From: Solirubrobacterales bacterium
GTDB taxonomy: Bacteria; Actinomycetota; Thermoleophilia; Solirubrobacterales; Solirubrobacteraceae
Assembly: GCA_009781575.1 (NCBI GenBank)
Contig: WQXW01000025.1
Span: 1 to 12,116 of the forward strand
DNA length: 12,116 nt
Reading direction: 5' to 3'
In this document: piece by piece, positions 1 to 6,900 of the stretch
Layout: every line of letters starts with the position of its first letter
Numbering within the stretch: position 1 is the stretch's first letter
Notes under the pieces: generated by a model
The model's database searches: none
The model's input: only the letters and a program-made list of their open reading frames with translations
What the model was told of the DNA's origin: nothing
Position numbers and translations under genes: made by a program

Positions 1-161
1 ACCATGAAGTCGGGGATCACGCGGTGGAAGGTGAGGCCGTCGTAGAACCCCTCGGAGGCGAGCCGGCGGAAGTTCTCCACCGTCTTGGGCGCCTCCTCGT
101 CGAAGAGCTCGAACACGATGTCGCCCTCGGTGGTGTGCATCGTGGCGGTGGTGGTGTGCAT
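1..161 (-). CDS. Cyclophilin-type peptidyl-prolyl cis-trans isomerase, N-terminal part (runs off the left edge)
   Basis: The 53 visible residues begin [20 protein letters not shown] and continue with [19 protein letters not shown] and [12 protein letters not shown]. This is the classic cyclophilin N-terminus: strand, KTVENF helix, then FHRVIPDFM with the catalytic-site Arg of the FHR motif. The family catalyses proline cis-trans isomerisation during protein folding. No signal peptide is visible, so the protein is probably cytoplasmic. I chose the outer ATG at 161 because a perfect AGGAGG lies 6 nt upstream of it; a second in-frame ATG at 140 would have no such site. The first seven codons look like an imperfect copy of the next ones (MHTTTAT / MHTTEGD). 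The gene follows the helicase stop by 83 bp on the same strand and may share its transcript. The C-terminal two thirds lie outside the window. The family call is secure; the exact paralogue is not. Confidence 0.93.
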   Translation of the reverse strand, partial: MHTTTATMHTTEGDIVFELFDEEAPKTVENFRRLASEGFYDGLTFHRVIPDFM

Positions 162-167
162 CGTTGG

Positions 168-173
168 CCTCCT
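168..173 (-). promoter_or_regulatory. Ribosome binding site of the cyclophilin gene
   Basis: Read on the minus strand this is AGGAGG, followed by a 6-nt spacer (CCAACG) and the ATG at 161. It decides between the two tandem in-frame ATG codons in favour of the upstream one. Confidence 0.8.
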
Positions 174-206
174 TTGGGTTTGGGTCGGTCGGGCCGGCAC
201 GGGCGA

Positions 207-218
207 GAACCATGGTTC
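207..218. repeat. 12-bp perfect palindrome between the helicase and cyclophilin genes
   Basis: GAACCATGGTTC is its own reverse complement. It lies in the 83-bp gap, 46 bp upstream of the cyclophilin start. It could be a protein binding site or chance. No T-tract follows, so it is not a canonical terminator. No clear -10 box is visible in the gap. Confidence 0.4.
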
Positions 219-244
219 AGGGGGGTACCCGCTCGACCCGCGGT

Positions 245-1678
245 TCAGGCCGGCACGCGCTCCACCTGCAGTGGATGGCCGCGCACGCGCCGCCCGGCGA
301 GCGCGGCGATCACGCGGGGCGCCTCTCGATCGGGGACCGAGAGAAAGGAGTAGCGCTCGAGCACGAGCACATCGCGCACGGCCTCGCCGTCGAGCCCGGC
401 GGCGGCGGTGACGGCGCTCACGATGTCGGCCACCTGGATGCCGGCGGCGCGGCCGCCGGTGACGATCAGCTTGGCGTAGCGCTCGCGCCCGTCGCGCGAG
501 ACGTGGGGCTTGGAGTGGCGGCGCGGGCGCTCGCGCAGCGGGGTGGGGCTGCCGGTGGCGCCGGGCTGCCACGGGGAGATGGAGGTGCCGATGTGGCGCT
601 CGATCGCCTCGAGCTCGCGGCGCTGGCGGGGCTCGACGAAGGTGATGGCGCGCCCCGAGCGGCCCACGCGCCCGGTGCGTCCCACGCGGTGGACGTAGAT
701 GTCGGGTGAGGTGGGCACGTCGTAGTTGACCACGTGGGTCACGCTGGTGATGTCGAGGCCGCGCGCGGCGACGTCGGTGGCGACGAGCACCGGCACGCGG
801 CCGGCCTTGAACGCGAGCATCACCCCGTCGCGCGCGCCCTGGGTCATGTCGCCGTGGAGCGCGCGTACGTTGGCGCCGCGGTCGCGCAGCTGGCGGAAGA
901 GCTGGTCGCAGCGGATCTTGGTGCGCACGAACACGATCGTTTGACTGGGCGGGCGGCCGGCGCGCTCGGCGGCGAGCACCTCGGAGAGCACCTGCGACTT
1001 GCGCCGCGACTCGACGGGCAGCTGGAACTGCTCGATCGTGTCGATCGTGAGCGTGGCGGCCTCGATCTGGACGGTCACGGGGTCGTGCAGGTAGGAGTCG
1101 GCGAGCCGCCGGATCGGGCCGGGCATCGTGGCGGAGAAGAGCGCGGTCTGGCGCCCGGCGGGCGTGAGCGCGAGGATCCGCTCGACATCCTCCAGAAAGC
1201 CGAGATCGAGCATCTCGTCGGCCTCGTCCAGCACCACGAAGCGGCAGTCGTGCAGCAACAGCGAGTGGCGCGAGATCAGATCGAGCACCCGTCCGACGGT
1301 GCCGACCACGACGTGGCCGCCGGCGCGCAGCTGCGCCTGCTGGCCCCTGATGGGCGCGCCGCCGAACACGGCCACCACATCGACCTGGCGGTGGGCGCCG
1401 TAGGCGCGCAGCGCCTGCGTGACCTGGATGCAGAGCTCGCGCGTGGGGGTCAGCACGAGCGCCTGCACCACGCGCTGCGCGGGGTCGACGTACTCGACGA
1501 TGGGCAGGCCGAACGCGGCGGTCTTGCCGGTGCCGGTCTGCGCCTGACCGACCACGTCGCGCCCCTCGAGCAGGGGCGGGATCGCCTGCTGCTGGATGGG
1601 GCTGGGCGACTCGTATCCGAGCTCGCGCACCGCCTCCAGCGTGGGCTCGGAGAGGCCGAGCTCGGCGAAGGTGCTCAT
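245..1678 (-). CDS. DEAD-box ATP-dependent RNA helicase with C-terminal DbpA-type RNA-binding domain
   Basis: This 477-residue protein shows the helicase core in order: Q-motif (FAELGLS near residue 4, Gln in SPIQQQAIP near 28-34), Walker A AQTGTGKT 46-53, PTREL 78-82, DEAD 151-154, SAT 182-184, ARGLDI 305-310 and HRVGRTGR 330-337. After a basic, proline-rich linker (about 370-398), residues 399-477 match the DbpA/CsdA RNA-binding fold (PF03880 type), with [15 protein letters not shown] and the RYSFLSVPD core. Such proteins unwind short RNA duplexes using ATP in cold adaptation, ribosome assembly or mRNA decay. Motif Ib reads TVGR instead of the usual TPGR. The ATG at 1678 is chosen because the protein then starts exactly where DeaD relatives start and overlaps the upstream stop codon as ATGA; the frame stays open further upstream only because of high GC. 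It is shorter than E. coli DeaD, and its exact RNA target is unknown. Confidence 0.96.
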   Translation of the reverse strand: MSTFAELGLSEPTLEAVRELGYESPSPIQQQAIPPLLEGRDVVGQAQTGTGKTAAFGLPIVEYVDPAQRVVQALVLTPTRELCIQVTQALRAYGAHRQVDVVAVFGGAPIRGQQAQLRAGGHVVVGTVGRVLDLISRHSLLLHDCRFVVLDEADEMLDLGFLEDVERILALTPAGRQTALFSATMPGPIRRLADSYLHDPVTVQIEAATLTIDTIEQFQLPVESRRKSQVLSEVLAAERAGRPPSQTIVFVRTKIRCDQLFRQLRDRGANVRALHGDMTQGARDGVMLAFKAGRVPVLVATDVAARGLDITSVTHVVNYDVPTSPDIYVHRVGRTGRVGRSGRAITFVEPRQRRELEAIERHIGTSISPWQPGATGSPTPLRERPRRHSKPHVSRDGRERYAKLIVTGGRAAGIQVADIVSAVTAAAGLDGEAVRDVLVLERYSFLSVPDREAPRVIAALAGRRVRGHPLQVERVPA

Positions 1679-2646
1679 TGGGTGGGATCCAGCAGGAGCT
1701 TGCCCGTGGTGCGGCGCGCGCCGAGGTCCACGTGCGCCTGGGCGGCCTGCGCGAGCGGGTAGGTGCGCCCAACCACCGCGCGCAGCTCGCCCCGCTGGGC
1801 GCGCGCGAACAGCTCCCGCAACGCGCCGCCCACCATCTCCGGGTGGCCCAGGCAGTGAAAGAGATAGAACCCGATCACCGCGCGCGAGTGGCGCAGCAGC
1901 GAGCCGGTGGCGACCTGGTTGGGCTGGCGCGAGGCGATGCCGCACACCACCAGGCGCCCGAACGGCGCGAGCGCGTCGTAGGAGCGCTCGAACACATCGC
2001 CGCCGGCCATTTCGAACACGACATCCACCTGGCGCCCGTGGTTGGCCTCGAGCAGCCGCTCGGTGAGCCCCTCGGCGCGCGCGTCGACCGCCACGTCGGC
2101 GCCCAATTGCAGCGCGAGCGCGCGCTTCTCCTCGGAGGAGGCCACCGCGATCACCCGCCCCGCGCCCAGCGGGTGGCCGAGCTGCGTGGCGAGCGAGCCC
2201 ACCCCGCCGGCGGCGGCGTGGATCACCACGCTCTCGCCCTCGCCCACGCGCGCGGCGGTGCGGTAGAGGTGCCACGCGGTGAGACCCTGGATCAGGATCG
2301 CCAGCGCGGTGCCGTCGTCGACGCCGTCCGGGATCGGGAACGCCAGCGCGCGGGGCGCGATCGCATACTCGGCATACCCGCCGGCGCCGGTGAGCGCCAC
2401 CACGCGCTCGCCGGCGCGCTCGCCCTCGGGCCCGTGCTCGATCGTGCCGGCGACCTCGGTGCCGGGCACGAGCGGGAGGGTGGCCTCGCGCACGTAGCTG
2501 TTGGTGCGGGTGTGGGTGTCGGCGAAGTTGATCCCGGCGCGGCGGACACGGATCAGGACCTCCTCGGGCCCGGGCACGGGCACGGGCAGCTCGGTGGGCC
2601 GCAGCACCTCGGGCCCGCCGAACTCGCTGATCTGGATCGCGCGCAT
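1675..2646 (-). CDS. Zinc-independent quinone oxidoreductase (NADPH:quinone reductase, MDR superfamily)
   Basis: The 323-residue protein has the quinone oxidoreductase layout. The N-terminal GroES-like domain ([15 protein letters not shown], then [10 protein letters not shown] near 38-47 and [10 protein letters not shown] near 60-69) is followed by a Rossmann domain with the nucleotide-binding turn AAGGVG at 145-150. The cysteine-rich zinc-binding loop of alcohol dehydrogenases is absent, which fits the zinc-independent QOR branch that reduces quinones or enoyl-type substrates with NADPH in the cytoplasm. Length is typical for the family (about 320-325). The stop overlaps the helicase start by 4 bp (ATGA), so translation of the two is probably coupled. 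The start is fixed by the MRAI terminus and by a -10-like TAGCCT 8 nt upstream, implying a leaderless or near-leaderless transcript. The real substrate cannot be read from sequence. Confidence 0.94.
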   Translation of the reverse strand: MRAIQISEFGGPEVLRPTELPVPVPGPEEVLIRVRRAGINFADTHTRTNSYVREATLPLVPGTEVAGTIEHGPEGERAGERVVALTGAGGYAEYAIAPRALAFPIPDGVDDGTALAILIQGLTAWHLYRTAARVGEGESVVIHAAAGGVGSLATQLGHPLGAGRVIAVASSEEKRALALQLGADVAVDARAEGLTERLLEANHGRQVDVVFEMAGGDVFERSYDALAPFGRLVVCGIASRQPNQVATGSLLRHSRAVIGFYLFHCLGHPEMVGGALRELFARAQRGELRAVVGRTYPLAQAAQAHVDLGARRTTGKLLLDPTQ

Positions 2647-2654
2647 TCGTCCGC

Positions 2655-2660
2655 AGGCTA
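2655..2660 (-). promoter_or_regulatory. -10 box of the quinone oxidoreductase-helicase transcript (near-leaderless)
   Basis: On the minus strand the hexamer is TAGCCT, a fit to the actinobacterial TANNNT -10. It lies 8 nt before the ATG at 2646, so the start site should be at or next to the start codon. No Shine-Dalgarno fits in the space. No convincing -35 is visible; a weak GTGACG lies further upstream, inside the kinase coding start. Confidence 0.5.
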
Positions 2661-2666
2661 TAGGGT
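2661..2666 (+). promoter_or_regulatory. -10 box of the PfkB kinase gene (near-leaderless)
   Basis: TAGGGT matches TANNNT and lies 9 nt before the ATG at 2676, leaving a leader of about 0-3 nt. It directly abuts the opposite-strand -10 of the oxidoreductase gene, so the two promoters share a TATA centre. Confidence 0.5.
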
Positions 2667-2675
2667 CCGCGGCCG

Positions 2676-3620
2676 ATGTCCGTCACCGTAGTGGGCTCGA
2701 TCGCCTTTGACACGGTCGCCACGCCGTTCGGCTCGCGCGAGCGCATGCTGGGCGGCTCGGCGGTGCACTTCGCGTTGGCGGCGTCGTTCTTTGGCGAGGT
2801 GCGCGTGGTGGGCCCGGTGGGCGAGGACTTCACGGATGAGCACCGCGACGTGCTGCGCCGCCGGGGGGTGATCGGCGAGGACATCGAGCGCGTGGCCGGC
2901 GGGCGCACCTTCTTCTGGCGGGGCCACTACGACTACGACCTCAACACGGCCCACACCGACGAGACCCAGCTGGGGGTGTTCGGCGCTTTCGAGCCCAAGC
3001 TGTCGGCGGAGTCGCGCGCGTGTGAGGTGCTGTTCCTGGCCAACATCCAGCCGTCGTTGCAGCGCGCGGTGGCCGCGCAGTGCGAGCGCGCGCGCTTCGT
3101 GGCGCTGGACTCGATGAACTACTGGATCGAGACCGCGCGCGAGGAGCTGTGGGACACGATCGCGCGGGTCGACTGCCTGCTGCTGAACGACGCGGAGCTG
3201 CGCATGCTGACCGGCGAGGCGAGCCTCGTGCGGGCGGCGCGCGCGCTGATGGGGCGCGGTCCGTCGGCGATCGTGGCGAAGCGGGGCGAGTACGGCGCGG
3301 CGCTGTTCACACCGGAGGGCTTCTTCGCGTTGCCGGCGTTCCCGCTGGAGAGCGTGGTCGACCCCACGGGCGCGGGCGACTCGTTCGCGGGCGGCTTTGT
3401 CGGCTCGATCGCGGCGCACGAGGGCGCGAACCAGGGCGAGATCACCCACGCGGTGCTGGCGCGCGCGATGGCGTACGGCACGGCGCTGGCGTCGTTCAAC
3501 GTGGAAGAGTTCGGCACCGATCGCGTGGCGCGCCTGGAGAGCGAGGAGATCGTGGAGCGCGTGGAGGAGCTGCAGCGCATGACCCGCTTCCTGGAGGAGC
3601 CGGTGCCCCTGCGGGCGTGA
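2676..3620 (+). CDS. PfkB/ribokinase-family sugar or nucleoside kinase, substrate unknown
   Basis: The 314-residue protein opens MSVTVVGSIAFDTVATPFG, has the substrate-side GGSAVHFA stretch at 26-33 and GPVGEDF at 46-52, the NDAE motif at 171-174 and the signature DPTGAGDSFAGGF at 229-241. In that signature Asp235 is the expected catalytic base and the preceding glycines form the anion hole. PfkB enzymes phosphorylate hydroxyl groups of sugars or nucleosides with ATP in the cytoplasm. The lid region (about 75-105, with WRGHYDYDLNTAHTDETQLG) is unlike ribokinase or fructokinase and resembles an uncharacterised PfkB subgroup, so I give no substrate. The ATG at 2676 is supported by the typical family N-terminus and by the -10 box immediately upstream. 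The gene diverges from the oxidoreductase. A small membrane-protein gene starts 29 bp after its stop. Confidence 0.92.
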   Translation: MSVTVVGSIAFDTVATPFGSRERMLGGSAVHFALAASFFGEVRVVGPVGEDFTDEHRDVLRRRGVIGEDIERVAGGRTFFWRGHYDYDLNTAHTDETQLGVFGAFEPKLSAESRACEVLFLANIQPSLQRAVAAQCERARFVALDSMNYWIETAREELWDTIARVDCLLLNDAELRMLTGEASLVRAARALMGRGPSAIVAKRGEYGAALFTPEGFFALPAFPLESVVDPTGAGDSFAGGFVGSIAAHEGANQGEITHAVLARAMAYGTALASFNVEEFGTDRVARLESEEIVERVEELQRMTRFLEEPVPLRA

Positions 3621-3632
3621 GCGCGTCCGTAG

Positions 3633-3638
3633 TACGAT
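3633..3638 (+). promoter_or_regulatory. Possible -10 box of the small membrane protein gene
   Basis: TACGAT fits TANNNT and lies 11 nt before the GTG at 3650, which would leave a leader of only a few bases. No Shine-Dalgarno is evident before this GTG, consistent with leaderless start or with read-through from the kinase gene. Confidence 0.38.
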
Positions 3639-3649
3639 CAACCTGAGCG

Positions 3650-3943
3650 GTGGACACTTGGACGTTCATCTGGCTGATGCTGCTGCTGAAGATCCCGATC
3701 GTGGGGCTTCTGCTGTTGGTGCGCTGGGCGATCATGCAGACGCCCGACAGCGAGACCGAGCCGGAGGGTGAGGGCGGCGTGGGGCCGCGTGCGCGACCGC
3801 GCCACCCGCATCCACGCCCCCGCCTGCCACGCGCGCCGCGGCGCGGACCGCACCGCGACGATCCGGCGCCCACCGCCCCGGCGCGCGTGCGCCCGCTGGT
3901 GGCGCGGGCCAGGCGTGCACCGGCGCCCGTTGGGCACCGCTGA
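3650..3943 (+). CDS. Small single-pass membrane protein with basic, proline-rich tail, function unknown
   Basis: The 97-residue product starts MDTWTFIWLMLLLKIPIVGL and continues with LLLVRWAIMQTPD, giving one hydrophobic segment at about residues 4-28. A short acidic patch (DSETEPEGEGG, about 33-43) follows, then an Arg/Pro/His-rich tail to the end. I do not recognise a named family, although proteins of this layout, with WxxxWLM...KIP followed by a cationic tail, seem familiar from Solirubrobacterales-like genomes (memory only). The clear hydrophobic segment placed right at a start codon, and the gene-sized gap it fills between the kinase and citrate synthase, argue that it is real. The GTG start is preferred because it begins exactly at the hydrophobic segment. 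The low-complexity tail could also be out-of-frame drift, so the C-terminal end is less certain. Confidence 0.6.
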   Translation: MDTWTFIWLMLLLKIPIVGLLLLVRWAIMQTPDSETEPEGEGGVGPRARPRHPHPRPRLPRAPRRGPHRDDPAPTAPARVRPLVARARRAPAPVGHR

Positions 3944-4063
3944 ACGCGGGGCCGGCGCGCGGCGCGGCGCGAGTGGGCGGCCCCTGGCCCCTCGGCGCGA
4001 AGAAAAATTGTGGTGAGCGAATGTGATGTGCGGCGGGCCAGCGCGTCATCGATTGCATTGGCC

Positions 4064-4069
4064 CATAAT
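4064..4069 (+). promoter_or_regulatory. Likely -10 box of the citrate synthase gene
   Basis: CATAAT is the best TATAAT-like hexamer in the 173-bp gap 3944-4116 and would give a leader of about 40 nt ending in a strong ribosome binding site. It overlaps the right half of a spaced inverted repeat (GGGCCA 4035-4040 / TGGCCC 4059-4064). An A-rich run (4001-4008) lies further upstream. No clear -35 is seen. Confidence 0.42.
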
Positions 4070-4106
4070 CGGGCAGAGGGAGAGGCAGACACCGCCGGAG
4101 AGCTAC

Positions 4107-4112
4107 AGGAGG
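4107..4112 (+). promoter_or_regulatory. Ribosome binding site of citrate synthase
   Basis: AGGAGG lies 4 nt before the ATG at 4117 (spacer CCAC). The same arrangement, AGGAGG plus a 4-nt spacer, occurs at the SnoaL-MBL fusion gene. It contrasts with the apparently leaderless genes in this window. Confidence 0.75.
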
Positions 4113-4116
4113 CCAC

Positions 4117-5454
4117 ATGAGCACCCAGATGCAGGCTCCAGACACAGCGCAGAACGGCGCGCAGCGGCGGGACACCGTGACGGTGATCGACAACCGCACG
4201 GGAGAGAGTTACGAGCTGCCCATCACGGACGGCACCGTGCGTGGCATCGATCTTCGCCAGGTGCGCACCTCACCGGAGGACTTCGGGCTGATGGTGTACG
4301 AGCCGGGCTACGCCAACATCGCCTCCTGCCGCAGCGCGATCACCTACCTGGACGGCGAGCGGGGGATCCTCCAGCACCGCGGCTACCCGATCGAGCAGCT
4401 GGCGGAGCACTCGACCTACCTCGAGGTGGCGTACCTGTTGATCCACGGCGAGCTGCCCACCAGCGCCCAGCTCGAGGAGTGGCGCCACGAGGTGACGATC
4501 CACACATTCGTGCACGAGAACGTGAAGCGGTTCATGCAGGGGTTCCGCCACGACGCGCACCCGATGGGCATGCTGCTGGGCTCGGTGGGCGCGCTGTCGA
4601 CCTTCTATCCCGACGCCAACGAGATCGAGGACCCCGAGAACCGCGCGATCCAGACGGTGCGCCTGATCGCCAAGATGCCCACGTTGGCGGCGTTCGCGTT
4701 CCGCCACTCGCGGGGGCAGCCGTACGTGTACCCCGACAACGACCTGCGGTACTCGGGCAACTTCCTGTCGATGATGTACAAGATGACCGAGCTGAAGTAC
4801 CAGCCGGATCCGCGTTTGGAACGCGCGCTGGAGGTGCTGTTCATCCTGCACGCGGACCACGAGCAGAACTGCTCGACCAGCGCGGTGCGGGGCGTGGGCT
4901 CATCGCACGTGGACCCCTACTCGGCGGTGGCGGCGGGCGTGGCGGCGCTGTACGGACCGCTGCACGGCGGCGCCAACGAGGCGGTGTTGCGCATGCTGAA
5001 CCGCATCGGCGACAAGCGCAACATCCCCGACTTCCTGCGGGGCGTGGAGGAGGGCAAGGAGCGGCTGATGGGCTTCGGGCACCGCGTGTACAAGAACTAC
5101 GACCCACGCGCGCGCATCATCAAGTCGGCGGCGGACGACGTGTTCGAGGTGACCGGGCGGCGCAGCCCGATGCTGGAGATCGCGCTGGAGCTCGAGCGGA
5201 TCGCGCTGGAGGACGAGTACTTCGTCGCGCGCAAGCTGTACCCCAACGTGGACTTCTACTCGGGCATGATCTACGAGGCGCTCGGCCTGCCGGTGGAGAT
5301 GTTCCCGGTGATGTTCGCGATCGGGCGCACCGCGGGCTGGGTGGCCAACTGGCTCGAGCAGGTCCAGGACCCCGAGCAGCGGATCGCGCGCCCGCGCCAG
5401 ATCTACACCGGCAGCCGCGACCGCGACTACGTGCCGATCGAGCAGCGCGGCTGA
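4117..5454 (+). CDS. gltA: Citrate synthase (type II, hexameric class)
   Basis: This enzyme condenses acetyl-CoA with oxaloacetate to citrate, entering the TCA cycle in the cytoplasm. The 445-residue length and the N-terminal beta-rich extension (about 20-60, VTVIDNRTGESYELPITDGT) fit the long type II form found in many bacteria. Catalytic residues are present: His283 in GPLHGGAN, His322 in GFGHRVYKNYDPRA and Asp379 in NVDFYSG. The LHADHEQNCSTSAVR block (244-258) and the C-terminal MFAIGRTAGWVANWLEQ are typical. The ATG at 4117 follows a perfect AGGAGG. The gene appears to be transcribed alone, with a weak terminator candidate about 70 bp after the stop. E. coli GltA is inhibited by NADH through residues of this N-terminal domain; I cannot tell from sequence whether this one is. 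A 2-methylcitrate synthase is less likely, because those are usually shorter and sit in prp clusters. Confidence 0.97.
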   Translation: MSTQMQAPDTAQNGAQRRDTVTVIDNRTGESYELPITDGTVRGIDLRQVRTSPEDFGLMVYEPGYANIASCRSAITYLDGERGILQHRGYPIEQLAEHSTYLEVAYLLIHGELPTSAQLEEWRHEVTIHTFVHENVKRFMQGFRHDAHPMGMLLGSVGALSTFYPDANEIEDPENRAIQTVRLIAKMPTLAAFAFRHSRGQPYVYPDNDLRYSGNFLSMMYKMTELKYQPDPRLERALEVLFILHADHEQNCSTSAVRGVGSSHVDPYSAVAAGVAALYGPLHGGANEAVLRMLNRIGDKRNIPDFLRGVEEGKERLMGFGHRVYKNYDPRARIIKSAADDVFEVTGRRSPMLEIALELERIALEDEYFVARKLYPNVDFYSGMIYEALGLPVEMFPVMFAIGRTAGWVANWLEQVQDPEQRIARPRQIYTGSRDRDYVPIEQRG

Positions 5455-5524
5455 TCGGCGCCCGGCGCCCTGCCGAGCGGCCGGGCCTTTCCAGGCGACC
5501 GGCGCCTTCACCGGCGGCCGGGAT

Positions 5525-5537
5525 TCCCCAGCGGGGA
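5525..5537 (+). terminator. Weak terminator candidate downstream of citrate synthase
   Basis: A short hairpin TCCCC-AGC-GGGGA is followed within about 15 nt by T-rich stretches (CCTTTCC, CTTTTCC). The stem is only 5 bp with a 3-nt loop, so it is marginal. It lies between citrate synthase and the next gene, where a terminator would make sense. Confidence 0.3.
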
Positions 5538-5588
5538 GCGCCTTTCCGCTTTTCCGAGCGCCCGGCACGTGCGATCATCGACAGCGAG

Positions 5589-5963
5589 ATGGAGCAAGGG
5601 CGGTGGCGGTTGACCGTGCGCAACGGGCCCCACGTGGAGCGGGTGCGGTGCGAGACGCTCGGCGCGGCGGTGGATGCGATGGAGCAGCGCATGGACGAGC
5701 TGGCGCCGGGCGCGCGGCGCCGCTCGATCGAGGTGTTCCGCCGCCGCTACGAGGCGGTGCGACAGGTGGTGGTGCGCGCCGAGATCGACGGCCCGGGAGG
5801 CATCACCAGCCGCGTGCGGGGCGGCGTGGACCTGCGGGGCGACGGCTCCGCGGAGGCGTACGTGGGCCGGTTCAAGCGCATGCTGGTCGAGCTGCGCCCG
5901 GGAGAGAGCGCCTACGACGGCCTGCGTAGGGCCCTACAGGAGCGCACGCTCGCCACGGGGTGA
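5589..5963 (+). CDS. Conserved-looking 124-residue protein of unknown function
   Basis: The product begins MEQGRWRLTVRNGPHVERVR and has a helical middle (LGAAVDAMEQRMDELAPGAR, about 23-42). A conserved-looking core follows: RYEAVRQVVVRAEI near 51-64, then RVRGGVDLRGDGSAEAYVGR near 76-95. The end is helical (SAYDGLRRALQERT). I do not recognise a named domain. The pattern of a short strand, a helix, then paired strands with GGVD-GDGS turns suggests a compact soluble alpha/beta protein. Codon bias (G/C at third positions) fits its neighbours and argues for a real gene. The ATG at 5589 gives the natural N-terminus but has no Shine-Dalgarno. A hexamer TGCGAT 13 nt upstream resembles the leaderless boxes elsewhere only weakly. 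It converges with the metallopeptidase gene. Confidence 0.7.
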   Translation: MEQGRWRLTVRNGPHVERVRCETLGAAVDAMEQRMDELAPGARRRSIEVFRRRYEAVRQVVVRAEIDGPGGITSRVRGGVDLRGDGSAEAYVGRFKRMLVELRPGESAYDGLRRALQERTLATG

Positions 5964-5974
5964 GCGCCCGGCGC

Positions 5975-6047
5975 GGCCCCCGGCGCGGGCGCGGTCCCGA
6001 GGCGGACGCCCGTCGGGCCCCCGGCGGCGGGCGGCCCCCGGCGGGTG
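5975..6047. repeat. Three copies of a GGCCCCCGGCG motif in the convergent spacer
   Basis: GGCCCCCGGCG occurs at 5975, 6016 and 6033 within a 130-bp spacer that is almost pure G and C. An inverted pair GCGCCCG (5964-5970) / CGGGCGC (5986-5992) starts right at the stop codon of the 124-residue gene and may form a hairpin. The spacer lies between convergent genes, so bidirectional termination is possible, though no T-tract is present. Confidence 0.5.
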
Positions 6048-6093
6048 CCCGGCGGCCCGCGGCGTCGGCACGGCGCGCGAACGGCGCCTCAGC

Positions 6094-6750
6094 TCAGAGC
6101 ACCAACGTGGCGCCGCGGTGGCGCAGCCACGCGCGATCCTCGCGCCATCGCGGCCAGTGGCGCTCGAGCAGCGCCCAGAAGCGCGGCGAGTGGTTGGCGA
6201 CCTGCAGGTGGCACACCTCGTGCCAGACCACATATTCGAGCACGCGCTCGGGCGCGAGCATCAGGCGCCAGTTGAAGCTCATCTCTCCATTGGGCGAGCA
6301 GGAGGCCCACCGCGTGCGCTGGCCGCGGATCGCGAGCGCGGTGTAGGGCGTGCCGGCGCGCGCGCTCGCCCGATCGAGGCGCCCGGCGATCTCCCCCCGC
6401 GCGGCCCGGCGGTAGAAGCGCTCCAGCGCGGGGCGCGCGTCGCCGTCGGGCACGAGCAGGCGATCGCCGCGCCGAGCCACGCGCTGGCGCCCCGGCTGAG
6501 GGACCAGTGCCAGCGGCACGCCGAGGTAGGGCACGGTGGCGCCGCGCGCGGCGAGGTGGGCCAGCGTGAGACTCGCCTCCGAGAGACGCCGCTCGATCCA
6601 GGGGCGCAGCTCGCTCACGGCGGCGGCGGCCTCCCGCTCGGCGGCGCGCGCGGGCAGCACCACCTCCACATCGCCCTGCGCGCGCACGTTGACGCGCACG
6701 CGGCGCGCGCGGGTGGAGCGACGCACGGTGTAGGCGATCTCGGCGGACAT
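6094..6750 (-). CDS. YgjP/SprT-like zinc metallopeptidase (M48-type annotation, DUF45 family)
   Basis: The 218-residue protein carries HEVCH at 177-181 with a third ligand candidate His187 in NHSPRFWALLERHWP, the zinc site of YgjP-like peptidases (HExxH...H). Upstream sits the family hallmark QRTRWASCSPNGEMSFNW (144-161). The N-terminal half (RRVRVNVRAQGDVEVVLP) has the typical beta-rich start. These are soluble, probably cytoplasmic putative proteases of unknown substrate, sometimes linked to restriction-modification loci; no such neighbours are seen here. I chose the ATG at 6750 because the family starts just before this strand. An ATG at 6909 would add a low-complexity Pro/Arg tract read through the G-rich repeat. 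A -10-like TACTCT lies 9 nt upstream of the chosen start. Confidence 0.9.
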   Translation of the reverse strand: MSAEIAYTVRRSTRARRVRVNVRAQGDVEVVLPARAAEREAAAAVSELRPWIERRLSEASLTLAHLAARGATVPYLGVPLALVPQPGRQRVARRGDRLLVPDGDARPALERFYRRAARGEIAGRLDRASARAGTPYTALAIRGQRTRWASCSPNGEMSFNWRLMLAPERVLEYVVWHEVCHLQVANHSPRFWALLERHWPRWREDRAWLRHRGATLVL

Positions 6751-6759
6751 GGGAAGAGC

Positions 6760-6765
6760 AGAGTA
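6760..6765 (-). promoter_or_regulatory. -10 box of the metallopeptidase gene (near-leaderless)
   Basis: On the minus strand TACTCT fits TANNNT and is 9 nt from the ATG at 6750, leaving at most a very short leader. It supports 6750 over the longer start at 6909. No -35 is recognisable. Confidence 0.45.
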
Positions 6766-6860
6766 GGGGCGGGTGAGGCGGCGCGCGTGGCAGCGAGCGC
6801 GCCCAGGCGGAGCTGCGCCCGGCCGCACTGCGCCGAGCGAAGCCGAGCGGGGCGAGCGAG

Positions 6861-6894
6861 GCGAGGCGGGGCGAGGCGGGGCGGGGCGGGGGGG
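6861..6894 (+). repeat. G-rich 10-bp tandem repeat with G-quadruplex potential in a divergent promoter
   Basis: GCGAGGCGGG is repeated exactly at 6861-6870 and 6871-6880, then once with one change at 6881-6890, and ends in a longer G run. On the plus strand four G-runs of at least four (6868-6871, 6878-6881, 6883-6886, 6888-6894) are separated by loops of 6, 1 and 1 nt, a strong G4 pattern. It occupies the place of the -35 element of the next gene, ending 6 bp before its -10. Confidence 0.75.
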
Positions 6895-6900
6895 ATCGTC

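Noticed and set aside
734..2691. Long plus-strand frames opposite the helicase and oxidoreductase
   Set aside because: Antisense shadows with repetitive Arg/Gly/Ala/His composition and no family motif.
245..2908. 887-codon open frame extending the helicase upstream through the oxidoreductase gene
   Set aside because: Only residues after the Met at 1678 match the helicase family; the upstream part is Arg/Ala/Pro-rich shadow of the oxidoreductase in another frame.
2658..3641. 327-codon minus-strand frame opposite the PfkB kinase
   Set aside because: The kinase on the other strand carries all catalytic motifs; this frame is Arg/His/Ala-rich low complexity.
4008..4034. CRP-like or lac-operator-like site (TTGTGGTGAGCGAATGTGATG)
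   Set aside because: It lacks the symmetric TGTGA-N6-TCACA arms and looks similar only in one half.
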